Assembly: GCA_964590725.1 (NCBI GenBank)
Contig: CAZPWF010000005.1
Location: 1 to 46,785 of the forward strand
Source: CAZPWF01 sp964590725
GTDB taxonomy: Bacteria > Patescibacteriota > Saccharimonadia > Saccharimonadales > JACQNP01
DNA length: 46,785 bases
Direction of reading: 5' to 3'
Shown here: positions 31,593 to 40,568 of the stretch, one piece after another
How positions within the stretch are numbered: the stretch's first letter is position 1
Layout: every line of letters begins with the position of its first letter
Program-made: the position numbers and the translations under genes
Notes under the pieces: generated by a model
What the model was told of the DNA's origin: nothing
The model's database searches: none
What the model saw: only the letters and a program-made list of their open reading frames with translations

Positions 31593-31709
31593 CTACCCCT
31601 GCCTCTGCTTATGCTTTGGCTTGAATTTATTAATCACATACAATCGGCCCTTACGGCGAACAATCTTGTCGTCAGGGCTAATCTTTTTAACACTTGCACG
31701 CACTTTCAT
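31593..31709 (-). CDS. rpmJ: Ribosomal protein bL36
   Basis: 38 aa: MKVRASVKKI, then KIVRRKGRLYVI and KPKHKQRQG. The four zinc-binding residues of classical bL36 (CxxC...C...H) are replaced: no Cys at all, only the His is kept. So this is a zinc-free form. It lies between infA and rpsM, the usual place. Confidence 0.95.
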   Translation of the reverse strand: MKVRASVKKISPDDKIVRRKGRLYVINKFKPKHKQRQG

Positions 31710-31762
31710 GCGGATCACTGCCTCCTCTCTTTTGTTGCAATGACACTCTGCTTAAATAGTAG

Positions 31763-31984
31763 TTATGACTTACGGTAGGTTATACGACCTTTTGTGAGAT
31801 CGTAAGGTGTGAGTTCTACCGTAACTCCGTCACCTGGCACAAGGCGAATGTAGTGTTTTCGCATTCTACCGGCGACATGCGCTATAATTTTGTGGCCATT
31901 TTCGAGCTCTACACGGAACTGAGTCCCTGGAAGGGCTTCAGTAACTACTCCTGCTAACTCGATAACTTCCTTGTTTTTAGCCAT
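31763..31984 (-). CDS. infA: Translation initiation factor IF-1
   Basis: 73 aa, normal length. VIELAGVVTEALPGTQFRVELENGHKIIAHVAGRMRKHYIRLVPGD is the OB fold. It follows secY without the map and adk genes common elsewhere. Promoter upstream at 32004-32033; no SD is evident. Confidence 0.97.
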   Translation of the reverse strand: MAKNKEVIELAGVVTEALPGTQFRVELENGHKIIAHVAGRMRKHYIRLVPGDGVTVELTPYDLTKGRITYRKS

Positions 31985-32003
31985 AAAAATATAACGTCAT
32001 CAA

Positions 32004-32033
32004 ATTGTAGCAGATTTTATATCTGTTTGTAAA
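32004..32033 (-). promoter_or_regulatory. Promoter of infA
   Basis: TTTACA (32028-32033), 18 bases, TACAAT (32004-32009) with TGC before it, on the minus strand; leader about 13 bases. Confidence 0.65.
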
Positions 32034-32040
32034 GTATTTT

Positions 32041-33564
32041 CTACGATTTGTTTGCCTTTCTGTCTTTTTTGTTCCTAGACTTGGAGACAAACGGGAGGCG
32101 TGAGCGAAGCCTTGTAGCGCCTAAACCGGCCAATGGTTCGTCGGCGTCATAGAAGAAGTCTGGTTGCTCGTACTGGTCGTAAGTAACCATCAAAGCCCGT
32201 GACTCTATTGCGCGAAGTGTTTCAAGTGCAACAGATACGAGTATCAGAATACTGGTGCCACCCAGAGCAACATTACTGGTCAAGAATATCTGGCCAATTA
32301 TCGGTACCATAGCGATAAATCCTAAACTTAATGCCCCAAATAATGTTAGTCGATTAATAACCTTGCTCAAATATTTTTCTGTCTGTACGCCCGAACGAAC
32401 GTTTTCAACAAATCCACCCTGTTTTTGCAAGTTCTCGGCAATTTCTTTGGCATTAAAGGTAATGCTTGTGTAAAAGAAGGTAAAGATAAATACTAATGCA
32501 AAATATACTCCTGGGTAGATATAAGGAGCATAGCCGGGTTGGGCAAAAGTTTGCGCACTTGGGTTCTGAAACCAAGTTACAAGATTATTACCTATATCTT
32601 GAAGTCTTTGACTGCCAGCGCTCGTCAATAATTGACCAAGAAAACTTGGAACGCTCAAAAATGCAGTTGCAAATATAATTGGAACAACTCCAGCAGTAAT
32701 AAGCTTAACTGGCAGTATAGTGGTAACACCGCCGTATGCACGATTACCTTGTACACGTTTGGCATAATGGATTGTGATCTTTCGCGACGCTTCGTTAAGC
32801 TTGACAATAAATATTGTCAATATAAGCGTGGCTAAGGCAATTAGAAACGCATAAAACAGTTGCGTTTTGTTAATTGGAATTTGCTTTCCAAATACTGTTG
32901 TTGTTGCGGCTTTGTCATAAACAGAACCAGCTATACTAGAGATTGTTTTAGGTAATTGACTGACAATACCTACTGTAATGATAAGAGAAATACCATTACC
33001 AATGCTCTGCTCAGTAATAAGCTCTCCCAGCCACATCAACAGCATTGCGCCACCTGTGAGAGCTGAAATCATTAAAACCCACTGTATTGGTGACGTATTG
33101 GCAGTAATATCACCTATACCGCCTATACGTGAAGCAGATTGACGTACAAGATAGATTGCGCCAACGGATTGCACTATTGCAAGTGGTAATGTCAAAATTC
33201 TAGTGTACTGGTTGATCTTTTTGCGACCATATTCACCTTCATTATTCAAAGCCTCAAGTTGAGGTATCGCTTTAGTTAAAAGTTGAAAAATAATGGAGGC
33301 GTTAATGTATGGACCGAGCCCAATTAGCATAATTGAAAAGTTAGCTAAGGCACCTCCAGACAAAACGTCTATGAAGCTAAGAAGCTGAGATTTACTAGTC
33401 GAGTTAAAGAGGTTATCGAGTACTTGTCTTAGAGTTTCAGGGTTACTTAGCGGGATTGGGATATGAGCCAATATGCGGAATACTAGTAACATACCAAGAA
33501 CAGCCAATACGCGTTTGCGCATATCAGCATTCTTTAGAGACTGCCAAATAACTTTCCAGCTCAT
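32041..33564 (-). CDS. secY: Preprotein translocase subunit SecY
   Basis: 507 aa, against about 430 in E. coli. Ten membrane helices can be traced, e.g. MRKRVLAVLGMLLVFRILAHIPIP at the start and YIYPGVYFALVFIFTFFYTSI late. ISIL-type plug region FSIMLIGLGPYINASIIFQLL. EYGRKKINQYTR and YAKRVQGNRAYGG are cytoplasmic loops. The extra length lies mainly in the loops after TM5 and TM7 and in a charged C-terminal tail. SD AAAGGA before the ATG. Confidence 0.96.
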   Translation of the reverse strand: MSWKVIWQSLKNADMRKRVLAVLGMLLVFRILAHIPIPLSNPETLRQVLDNLFNSTSKSQLLSFIDVLSGGALANFSIMLIGLGPYINASIIFQLLTKAIPQLEALNNEGEYGRKKINQYTRILTLPLAIVQSVGAIYLVRQSASRIGGIGDITANTSPIQWVLMISALTGGAMLLMWLGELITEQSIGNGISLIITVGIVSQLPKTISSIAGSVYDKAATTTVFGKQIPINKTQLFYAFLIALATLILTIFIVKLNEASRKITIHYAKRVQGNRAYGGVTTILPVKLITAGVVPIIFATAFLSVPSFLGQLLTSAGSQRLQDIGNNLVTWFQNPSAQTFAQPGYAPYIYPGVYFALVFIFTFFYTSITFNAKEIAENLQKQGGFVENVRSGVQTEKYLSKVINRLTLFGALSLGFIAMVPIIGQIFLTSNVALGGTSILILVSVALETLRAIESRALMVTYDQYEQPDFFYDADEPLAGLGATRLRSRLPFVSKSRNKKDRKANKS

Positions 33565-33649
33565 AAATTCCTTTTAACCCTCACTTATTGATTACAATTG
33601 TTAATAGTATACAAGACTTGCTGTATATGTAATAGCTTTGCTGTAAAAC

Positions 33650-34117
33650 TTACTTTTCTTCAGACTTCGGTAGTCGTTTTACTTGTGGCATTGACTCGAA
33701 AGTCCCGCCGGCCTTTTCAATAGCAGCGACTGCCGTCACACTAGCAAGCTGTAGCTTTACTGTGTGTTTCTTAGTAACGTCACCTTTGGTTATTAACTTA
33801 ACACGAACATAAGGATTAGAAACGAGTCCGGCATCCGCGAGAACAAAATTATCAATGACCGTACCTTTAATATTGTCTAGCTGCCCAGTATATACGTTTT
33901 CAGCTTTGACGCGTATTGAACGAAAACCCGACAATTTAGGAAGTCGTTGCATTAGTGGATTTTGACCACCTTCAAAACCTGGACGACGACCGTTTCCTTC
34001 ACGAGCCTTTTGACCTTTGGTGCCTCGACCTGCCGTTTTACCTCGTCCTGCGGCAATACCTCGTCCAACGCGTCGAGATTGACGGTGTGATGTAATCTTC
34101 AAATCATTAAATTTCAT
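33650..34117 (-). CDS. rplO: Ribosomal protein uL15
   Basis: 155 aa. RVGRGIAAGRGKTAGRGTKGQKAREG in the Gly/Arg-rich N-terminus and FEGGQNPLMQRLPKLSGF are diagnostic. It directly follows rpsE; the uL30 gene that normally lies between them is absent. Confidence 0.97.
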   Translation of the reverse strand: MKFNDLKITSHRQSRRVGRGIAAGRGKTAGRGTKGQKAREGNGRRPGFEGGQNPLMQRLPKLSGFRSIRVKAENVYTGQLDNIKGTVIDNFVLADAGLVSNPYVRVKLITKGDVTKKHTVKLQLASVTAVAAIEKAGGTFESMPQVKRLPKSEEK

Positions 34118-34120
34118 ATA

Positions 34121-34651
34121 TTAACCTTTCACCGTAGCTGGTTTTTTTGCAGCAGCATTTTTAGTAGTGTGCCATTCGCTTTGCGGTTTGATACTAGAGA
34201 GCGCTTCTAGAGTTGCATATGCGCAATTTATCTTGTTTGCTGAACCCAGTGACTTAGAAAGAATGTTGCTTATACCAGCCACCTCTAGTACCGTACGTAC
34301 AACTCCGCCAGCGATCAGACCAGTACCCACACTAGCAGGTAGGAGTAGTATTCGTGCGCCACTTACTTTTGCTTCTGCTTCGTGAGGAACCGTACCCTTA
34401 TAGATAGCTACAGTTACCATACTCTTCTTAGCTACTTCCACAGCCTTAGTAACAGCTGTTGTTACATCAGCGCCTTTTGCAATCCCTATGCCGACTTTAC
34501 CTTTGTGATCACCGATTACGACAAGAGCTCGAAACCTAAATCTTCGACCACCTTTGACGACACGTGCAACACGATCGATACTAACAACTCTTTCATCAAA
34601 CTGCTTTTCTTCAGCCTGATCAAATCGTTTCATTGTTCGTTGTTGATCCAT
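34121..34651 (-). CDS. rpsE: Ribosomal protein uS5
   Basis: 176 aa. FDERVVSIDRVARVVKGGRRFRFRALVVIGD (double-stranded RNA-binding domain) and RILLLPASVGTGLIAGGVVRTVLEVAGI. The C-terminus ends in a short Lys/Ala tail. uS5 helps decoding accuracy and mRNA entry. Confidence 0.97.
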   Translation of the reverse strand: MDQQRTMKRFDQAEEKQFDERVVSIDRVARVVKGGRRFRFRALVVIGDHKGKVGIGIAKGADVTTAVTKAVEVAKKSMVTVAIYKGTVPHEAEAKVSGARILLLPASVGTGLIAGGVVRTVLEVAGISNILSKSLGSANKINCAYATLEALSSIKPQSEWHTTKNAAAKKPATVKG

Positions 34652-34653
34652 AA

Positions 34654-35007
34654 TTAAAACACCAGTCCTTCTGCGCGTGCGGCATCAGCCAACGCCTTAA
34701 TACGTCCATGATACAGTTTGCCGTTGCGGTCAAATACAATCTTAGTTATTTTGGCTTTCTTAGCTTTCTTGGCAATATCAGTACCAACAATGATTGCGCG
34801 CTCCGTCATTGTGCCGGAAGCTTTCTGGCCAACAGTAGTCGCTGAGACAAGTGTCGTGTGCGTTACGTCATCAATAATCTGAGCAGACACATGTTTATTG
34901 CTTATAGTAACAGTAAGTCTTGGACGTTCAGCTGTTCCAGTAACCTGCGAACGAACACGATTCTTGCGACGCATAGTGCTTTTAATCTTCTGGGCTATTC
35001 TGTTCAT
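34654..35007 (-). CDS. rplR: Ribosomal protein uL18
   Basis: 117 aa. RKNRVRSQVTGTAERPRLTVTISNKHVSAQIIDD at the N-terminus and VFDRNGKLYHGRIKALADAAREGLVF-like end (here ADAARAEGLVF). Binds 5S rRNA. Order rplF-rplR-rpsE is canonical. Confidence 0.97.
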   Translation of the reverse strand: MNRIAQKIKSTMRRKNRVRSQVTGTAERPRLTVTISNKHVSAQIIDDVTHTTLVSATTVGQKASGTMTERAIIVGTDIAKKAKKAKITKIVFDRNGKLYHGRIKALADAARAEGLVF

Positions 35008-35010
35008 AAT

Positions 35011-35550
35011 TTATTTATCCTTACCTGACTTGCCAGATTTACGAATAATTCGCTCACCGACATACTTTATACCTTTACCTTTGTATGGCTCAGGCTTTTT
35101 AAGTGCGCGAATTTCGGCTGCAACCTGGCCAACCTGTTGCTTATTGATGCCGCTGACAGTTATGACATTTTGTTCAACAGTTCCGGTTATACCTTCGGGA
35201 AGCGCAAAATTAACATCGTGCGACAAACCAATATTGAGTTTCAAGCCATTTCCTGAAGGTGCAACTCTGTACCCGACGCCGTTGAGTTCAAGTTTCTTAC
35301 TAAAACCCTCCGTCACTCCAGTAACCATATTCTGGATTAACGAACGCATTAGACCGTGTTTTGCACGGTTCTTGGGTTCATCGTTGATCCTTGTTACTAT
35401 TGCTTCATTTTCTTGCAACTTAACATCTACACCTGGCATAGTAAATTGCGATAACGTGCCTTTTGGACCTGAAACATTAATATGCTCAGAATCGACAGTA
35501 ATTGTCACACCGTTTGGGATTGTAATCGGTAGTTTTCCTATTCGACTCAT
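35011..35550 (-). CDS. rplF: Ribosomal protein uL6
   Basis: 179 aa. MSRIGKLPITIPNGVTI at the start and the conserved end PEPYKGKGIKYVGERIIRKSGKSGK. Two repeated domains as in the family. It sits near the sarcin-ricin loop. Confidence 0.97.
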   Translation of the reverse strand: MSRIGKLPITIPNGVTITVDSEHINVSGPKGTLSQFTMPGVDVKLQENEAIVTRINDEPKNRAKHGLMRSLIQNMVTGVTEGFSKKLELNGVGYRVAPSGNGLKLNIGLSHDVNFALPEGITGTVEQNVITVSGINKQQVGQVAAEIRALKKPEPYKGKGIKYVGERIIRKSGKSGKDK

Positions 35551-35569
35551 TATTATTCCTTCTTACTTC

Positions 35570-35971
35570 TTAATAGACTTTACAAATTAATTCGCCGCCA
35601 ACGCCTTGTTTCTTAGCATCAGCTCCAACCATAACACCCTTGCTAGTCGAGACTATAACGATTCCACGACCTCGTTTAACGACGGGTATGGCATCAGCGC
35701 TCACATACATACGACGACCTGGTTTGCTAATTCGAGATATTTCGGTAATTTTAGCGTTAGTGCCGGGATGATTGATAGTAATCTTTAGGGTTTTTCCAAC
35801 ATTAGCAGCTTCTGCGCTAACGTTTTCAACAAAACCACTCTGCTTTAAGAGTTTAGCCACTGATTCTTTTACTTTAGAATGAGGCATTGTTACTTCACTC
35901 TTACTAACTGCGATCGCGTTTCGGATCCTTGAAAGCATGTCTGCTATTGGGTCTGTAGATACTGTAGACAT
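35570..35971 (-). CDS. rpsH: Ribosomal protein uS8
   Basis: 133 aa. DPIADMLSRIRNAIAVSKSEVTMPHSKVKESVAKLLKQSGF and RGRGIVIVSTSKGVMVGADAKKQGVGGELICKVY, the typical ends. Central 16S binder and, in other bacteria, repressor of the spc operon. Confidence 0.97.
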   Translation of the reverse strand: MSTVSTDPIADMLSRIRNAIAVSKSEVTMPHSKVKESVAKLLKQSGFVENVSAEAANVGKTLKITINHPGTNAKITEISRISKPGRRMYVSADAIPVVKRGRGIVIVSTSKGVMVGADAKKQGVGGELICKVY

Positions 35972-35980
35972 ATATTCTCC

Positions 35981-36250
35981 TTACCAGCTTGATTTCGTTA
36001 CGCCCGGAATTTCGCCCTTGCTAGCGTGTTCACGGAAACTTATTCTTGAAAGCCCAAACTGTCTCATATAGGCGTGAGGTCGACCTGTTTCACTGCAACG
36101 ATTTTTCCAGCGAGTAGGTGAAGAATTTCTAGGTAGTTTGTGCAAACCTTCTCGGTCGCCTAAGGCCTTGAGTTCATTGCGCTTTGCTTCATATTTCTTG
36201 ATCATCTTTTGACGCTTAGCGTCACGAGCAACGATTGATTTCTTAGCCAT
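35981..36250 (-). CDS. rpsN: Ribosomal protein uS14, zinc-free type
   Basis: 89 aa, the long form. The usual CxxC...CxxC zinc site is not present: a single Cys in RWKNRCSETGRPHAYMRQFGLSR. This is the C-minus type. It follows rplE directly. Confidence 0.97.
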   Translation of the reverse strand: MAKKSIVARDAKRQKMIKKYEAKRNELKALGDREGLHKLPRNSSPTRWKNRCSETGRPHAYMRQFGLSRISFREHASKGEIPGVTKSSW

Positions 36251-36838
36251 CTATTTGGTCTCCTTCTCAAAGGGCATGCCAAGCTTAGTTAATAATGCAC
36301 GGCTGTGTGTAGGATCTTCGTTCTTAATAACCATGACAGCTTGTAGGCCGTGCACAGTCGTAGTTTCTTCGAAGGTAAGCTCTGGGAATACTGACTGATC
36401 TGAGATACCGACGCTATAATTACCAGTACTGTCAAATGATTTCGGGCTAACGCCATGGAAATCACGAAGTCGAGGCATAACAATATTGACAAAACGATCA
36501 AGGAATTCATACATCCTGTCGCCTCGCAAAGTAACCTTGATACCTATTTTATTACCTTCGCGAAGCTTGAATCCAGCAATTGAATTTTTTGCAATCGTAT
36601 CAATCGGTTGCTGACCGGTAATTTTTCGTATCGTATTACCTGCAACTTCTATAACTTTTTTGTCATCCTTGGCTTTTCCTAAGCCCACATTTATTACAAT
36701 CTTCTCAAGTTTTGGAACTTGATTTCGATTCTGAAGCTTCAACTCAGTCTGTAACTCTTGAGCGTACTGATCTTCATAAAGCTGCTTTAAACGAGGACGA
36801 GATTTTGTTGACTTGATAGTCGATTTAGTAGCAGTCAT
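36251..36838 (-). CDS. rplE: Ribosomal protein uL5
   Basis: 195 aa. QVPKLEKIVINVGLG and FGISEQ-like GISDQSVFPELTFEE are typical; KKVIEVAGNTIRKITGQQPIDTIAKNSIAGFKLREGNKIG is the core. An N-terminal extension of about 15 residues. Binds 5S rRNA. TAATG-type overlap with rplX. Confidence 0.97.
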   Translation of the reverse strand: MTATKSTIKSTKSRPRLKQLYEDQYAQELQTELKLQNRNQVPKLEKIVINVGLGKAKDDKKVIEVAGNTIRKITGQQPIDTIAKNSIAGFKLREGNKIGIKVTLRGDRMYEFLDRFVNIVMPRLRDFHGVSPKSFDSTGNYSVGISDQSVFPELTFEETTTVHGLQAVMVIKNEDPTHSRALLTKLGMPFEKETK

Positions 36839-37167
36839 TATTTTATCTCCTTCCCTGTTTTCTTATATACACGCTTTTTAGTTCCATCTTTACTTACTTC
36901 GTAGCCGATGCGGCTTGGCTTCTTGGAGGTTGGTTCGATTAACGAAACCTTACTGACCCATATTGGCCGAGTTATCTCAATGATTCCACCTTGCGGGTAC
37001 TGCTTATTGGGCTTTACATGCTTTTTAGCAATGTTTATGCCCTCAACTGTAACTTTGTTATCAGCAGGGTGTACGGCTGTAATAGTACCGGTTTTGCCCT
37101 TGTACTTTCCTGACAATACGACGACTGTTTCGCCTTTTTTTAGTCTGATTTTATATGGTTGGCTCAT
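36838..37167 (-). CDS. rplX: Ribosomal protein uL24
   Basis: 109 aa. The KOW motif KKGETVVVLSGKYKGKTGTITAV is at the start, and GINIAKKHVKPN follows. It is an assembly initiator of the 50S subunit. Overlaps both neighbours by one or a few bases. Confidence 0.97.
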   Translation of the reverse strand: MSQPYKIRLKKGETVVVLSGKYKGKTGTITAVHPADNKVTVEGINIAKKHVKPNKQYPQGGIIEITRPIWVSKVSLIEPTSKKPSRIGYEVSKDGTKKRVYKKTGKEIK

Positions 37168-37535
37168 TAGAGTACCTCCGGTGCGAGTGAAATAATCTTT
37201 GCATAACCCATGTCGCGAAGCTCACGTGGTACTGGACCAAAAATACGAGTTGCTCGTGGAGCCTTGTCCTCGCCAATAATGACCGCTGCATTATCATCAA
37301 ACGATATGGTCGACCCATCTTTACGACGAATTGTGTTTTTTGTTCTTACAACAACCGCTCGTACGACGGACTTTTTCTTTACATTACCTGTTGGGTTAGC
37401 GTCTTTGACAGTAGCTACAATCACATCGCCAACCCTTGCGTATCGTCGTCCCGTGCCACCGAGCACACGAATACACAAAATTTCTTTGGCACCAGAGTTG
37501 TCGCAAACGATTAGTCTAGATTCTTGTTGAATCAT
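37167..37535 (-). CDS. rplN: Ribosomal protein uL14
   Basis: 122 aa, normal. MIQQESRLIVCDNSGAKEILCIRVLGG and GPVPRELRDMGYAKIISLAPEVL are diagnostic. It contacts bL19 and 16S rRNA at an intersubunit bridge. Confidence 0.98.
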   Translation of the reverse strand: MIQQESRLIVCDNSGAKEILCIRVLGGTGRRYARVGDVIVATVKDANPTGNVKKKSVVRAVVVRTKNTIRRKDGSTISFDDNAAVIIGEDKAPRATRIFGPVPRELRDMGYAKIISLAPEVL

Positions 37536-37804
37536 TACTTTGCTTCTCCTTCTGTATGCCTTATAGCCGCACGCTCTGTAATAGACTGCAGGATAAATCT
37601 CTTTCGTGCGCTAAGCGGTCGCGTTTCTTCAATAATAACGGTGTCACCAACTTTGGCTTCGTTTTTTTCATCATGTGCCATGAATTTTTTACTAGAAATA
37701 TATCGTTTCTTATAAATTGGGTGCGTCTTGTGAGTAGTGACGGTCACTACAATAGTTTTATCGCCCTTATCGGATGAAACAACACCTGTTACTGTTTTAG
37801 CCAT
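37535..37804 (-). CDS. rpsQ: Ribosomal protein uS17
   Basis: 89 aa. KTVTGVVSSDKGDKTIVVTVTTHKTHPIYKKRYISSKKFMAHDE and GDTVIIEETRPLSARKRF. OB-fold primary 16S binder. Overlaps rplN and rpmC by a base each. Confidence 0.97.
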   Translation of the reverse strand: MAKTVTGVVSSDKGDKTIVVTVTTHKTHPIYKKRYISSKKFMAHDEKNEAKVGDTVIIEETRPLSARKRFILQSITERAAIRHTEGEAK

Positions 37805-38004
37805 TATATGCTCTCCTTTGAAAGTTGTTCGCCCAGGACTGTTAACATTCTTGCTAAATCTTTTCTCTTATTTCTGAGAGCTCGTACATTTTGGGTCTCA
37901 CCCATATGAAGACTTCGTCGTAATTCAGCTATCTCTTCACGTAGCTTAGTCGACTCAGTTGCAAGCTCACCAGTAGGTAGTTTACGGATATCAGTCATTT
38001 TCAT
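37804..38004 (-). CDS. rpmC: Ribosomal protein uL29
   Basis: 66 aa. MTDIRKLPTGELATESTKLREEIAELR and NVRALRNKRKDLARMLTVL. Helical hairpin near the exit tunnel. The ATG directly follows the rplP stop, with GGAGG 8 bases upstream. A second ATG two codons on is possible. Confidence 0.96.
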   Translation of the reverse strand: MKMTDIRKLPTGELATESTKLREEIAELRRSLHMGETQNVRALRNKRKDLARMLTVLGEQLSKESI

Positions 38005-38418
38005 TTATGCATCCTCCTTTACCAAAAACTTAGTTTTGACGGGTAGCTTATGAGCAGCCAGACGCATTGCTTCGCGTGCAACTTCTTCTGACACACCCTG
38101 CATTTCAAACATAATTGTTCCGGGACGTACTTTAGCGACGAAGAATTCCGGATTACCTTTTCCGCTACCCATCTTAGTGCCAAGTGCTTTTCTACTAACT
38201 GGAGTGTGTGGAAAAATTCGAATCCAAATTTTACCACCACGCTTTATATATCGGGTCATCGCTTGACGAGCAGATTCAATCTGTCGTGAAGTAATCCTAT
38301 CCATACCCTGTGATTGCAACGCATAAGTGCCAAAGGCGATATAGTTACCGCTAGTAGCGACGCCACGTATCTTTCCTTTTCTAACCTTGCGGTGTTTGGT
38401 TTTATTTGGCATTAACAT
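38005..38418 (-). CDS. rplP: Ribosomal protein uL16
   Basis: 137 aa. MLMPNKTKHRKVRKGKIRG at the start fits the family's MLxPK N-terminus, so the first ATG is right. GGKIWIRIFPHTPVSRKALGTKMGSGKGNPEFFVAKVRPG is diagnostic. SD GAGG lies in the end of rpsC. Confidence 0.97.
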   Translation of the reverse strand: MLMPNKTKHRKVRKGKIRGVATSGNYIAFGTYALQSQGMDRITSRQIESARQAMTRYIKRGGKIWIRIFPHTPVSRKALGTKMGSGKGNPEFFVAKVRPGTIMFEMQGVSEEVAREAMRLAAHKLPVKTKFLVKEDA

Positions 38419-38419
38419 C

Positions 38420-39052
38420 TTAGCTTACCTCGCCCTTGTAAATCCACACCTTAACACCAATGATGCCAGCACCAGGATACATAGCTCGAGCACCGTGATA
38501 ATCAATATCTGCTCGGATGGTATGAAGCGGAACACTACCTTCTACAGTTTTTTCACGACGGCTCATTTCTGCGCCATTAAGACGTCCAGATACTTCGATT
38601 CGAATGCCCTTTGCACCAGAACGTATAGCCGCACCAGCAGCAGATTTCATTGCACGTCGGAAAGCAATTCTACGTTCAATCTGATGAGCAATATTCTCAG
38701 CAACAAGCTTTGCGTACAGTTCTGGCTTCTTAACTTCTTCGATGTTGACTCTGGCTGGTATGCCAAAAATCTTTTCAATCGTAGCTTTAAGCTCTTGCGC
38801 GCCCGATCCACCTTTACCAATTACTACACCAGCTTTAGCAGTAGTTATAGTAACTGATACAAGGTTTGGTGATCGTTCGATATCGACTTTATTAATCGCT
38901 GCTCGACTTCCGAGCTTATCATTAATCATTTTTCGAACTTTCAAGTCTTGTGTTAGCAACGTCGCATAGTCGCGCTTATTTGCAAACCACTTACTGCGCC
39001 AATCCTTATTGACCTGGAGGCGCATACTAATCGGATTAACCTTCTGTCCCAT
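38420..39052 (-). CDS. rpsC: Ribosomal protein uS3
   Basis: 210 aa. The KH domain carries VVIGKGGSGAQELKATIEKIFG, and GAEMSRREKTVEGSVPLHTIRADIDYH is typical. Ends soon after GVKVWIYKGEVS, so it lacks the long C-terminal tail of many bacteria. Confidence 0.97.
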   Translation of the reverse strand: MGQKVNPISMRLQVNKDWRSKWFANKRDYATLLTQDLKVRKMINDKLGSRAAINKVDIERSPNLVSVTITTAKAGVVIGKGGSGAQELKATIEKIFGIPARVNIEEVKKPELYAKLVAENIAHQIERRIAFRRAMKSAAGAAIRSGAKGIRIEVSGRLNGAEMSRREKTVEGSVPLHTIRADIDYHGARAMYPGAGIIGVKVWIYKGEVS

Positions 39053-39453
39053 TATTTTGTCTCCTTCTTCTTGGCCGATTTGGTTTCTTTAACTTCAGTT
39101 GTAGGCTTCTTAGTAGCACGCTGTTCGCCATCTACAACTACATATATATGACTACTGCGACGCTGGAAAGGTAACGCCCGACCATGAGCAGCTGGACGAT
39201 AACGCTTAAGGCTAGGTCCTGGGCTGACGTGTATTGAAACTATCTGAAGAGTATCGGGCTTAAAATTATGATTATGCTCAGCATTGGCTCGAGCGCTCTC
39301 AATTGTTTTTCGCACAGGAATTGCAGCTTTACGAGGTGTGTGCTGCAAAATAGTGAGTGCGTCTGCAACGCTACGCCCACGAACTAAGCCTGCAACAACT
39401 GCAACTTTTCGGGGACTAATGCGAACGCCTTTAGCGGCAGCTTTTACACTCAT
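39052..39453 (-). CDS. rplV: Ribosomal protein uL22
   Basis: 133 aa. KGVRISPRKVAVVAGLVRGRSVADALTIL and RYRPAAHGRALPFQRRSSHIYVVV (exit-tunnel loop region). A 20-residue Lys/Thr/Glu tail is added at the C-terminus. Confidence 0.97.
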   Translation of the reverse strand: MSVKAAAKGVRISPRKVAVVAGLVRGRSVADALTILQHTPRKAAIPVRKTIESARANAEHNHNFKPDTLQIVSIHVSPGPSLKRYRPAAHGRALPFQRRSSHIYVVVDGEQRATKKPTTEVKETKSAKKKETK

Positions 39454-39728
39454 TATTTCTTACCTTTCGCTAGCTTACCGCCATGTGAGCGGAATTTGCG
39501 TGTAGGCGAAAATTCACCTAGTTTATGACCAACCATGTTTTCTGTCACATAGACAGGTACATGCACCCGGCCATTGTGTACTGCGAACGTCTTACCGACA
39601 AAATCGGGAGAAATCGTTGACGCGCGAGCCCAGGTTTTAATAATTGTGCGATCCTCTGCACCCATAGCTGCAACTTTCTTTGCAAGCTTGGGATCAATAA
39701 ACGGACCTTTTTTAAGTGATCGGCTCAT
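39453..39728 (-). CDS. rpsS: Ribosomal protein uS19
   Basis: 91 aa, normal. MSRSLKKGPFIDPKLAKK and HNGRVHVPVYVTENMVGHKLGEFSPTRKFRSHGG. At the head of the 30S subunit. Confidence 0.98.
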   Translation of the reverse strand: MSRSLKKGPFIDPKLAKKVAAMGAEDRTIIKTWARASTISPDFVGKTFAVHNGRVHVPVYVTENMVGHKLGEFSPTRKFRSHGGKLAKGKK

Positions 39729-39731
39729 CGA

Positions 39732-40568
39732 TTATCTCCTCTTTCCTTCATGTCTTGAACGAACAATAAACTTATTACTACTCTTGCGTCGACGAGTTTT
39801 AAAACCAAGAGTCTTTTGGCCCCATGGGGTTCTTGGATCCTTACCAACACCATGACGTCCACCGTCACCACCACCATGAGGATGATCGGCTGCGTTCATA
39901 ACAACACCACGCACTGTAGGGCGAATACCCTTGTGTCGACTTCGGCCAGCTTTTCCAACTTTGATGTTTTGGTGCTGCTCGTTTCCTACTACGCCAATAC
40001 TAGCAGTACAGGCAACATGAACCATTCGAACTTCACCACTTGGCAATTTAACCTGTGCATACTCATCATCTTTTGCCATAAGCTGAGCACTTGTGCCGGC
40101 AGATCGAACGATCTGAGCACCCTTACCTAGCTTAAGTTCAATAGCATGGATAACACTACCTACTGGAATACTCTTAAGCGGGAGACGATTGCCGTTTTCT
40201 ATAGGCGCTTCGATATCAGATGCAATGGTTTGACCAACCTTCATTTTACTTGCAGCAATAATGTAATGGTAAGTTCCAGTCTGATCCTTAATACGGGCTA
40301 TACGGGCACTACGGTTAGGGTCATATTCGATCGCTTCAATCGTTGCGGTCGTGCCAGCTGGCAGATTAAAGTTCATGATTCGGTAATAAGATCGCGTTCC
40401 ACCACCACGATGACGAGTTGTGATACGACCCTGATTATTACGACCACTGTTCTTCTTTTTAATAACAAGAAGTGACTTGAGTGGCTTTTTGGTTGTAATC
40501 TCACTCATATCCTGAGTGGTCATACCGCGACGACCAGGAGTTGTTGGCTTATATTGTTTAATTGCCAT
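39732..40568 (-). CDS. rplB: Ribosomal protein uL2
   Basis: 278 aa, normal. KSLLVIKKKNSGRNNQGRITTRHRGGGTRSYYR in the RNA-binding part and VRGVVMNAADHPHGGGDGGRHGVGKDPRTPWGQKTLGFKTR near the peptidyl transferase centre. Confidence 0.98.
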   Translation of the reverse strand: MAIKQYKPTTPGRRGMTTQDMSEITTKKPLKSLLVIKKKNSGRNNQGRITTRHRGGGTRSYYRIMNFNLPAGTTATIEAIEYDPNRSARIARIKDQTGTYHYIIAASKMKVGQTIASDIEAPIENGNRLPLKSIPVGSVIHAIELKLGKGAQIVRSAGTSAQLMAKDDEYAQVKLPSGEVRMVHVACTASIGVVGNEQHQNIKVGKAGRSRHKGIRPTVRGVVMNAADHPHGGGDGGRHGVGKDPRTPWGQKTLGFKTRRRKSSNKFIVRSRHEGKRR

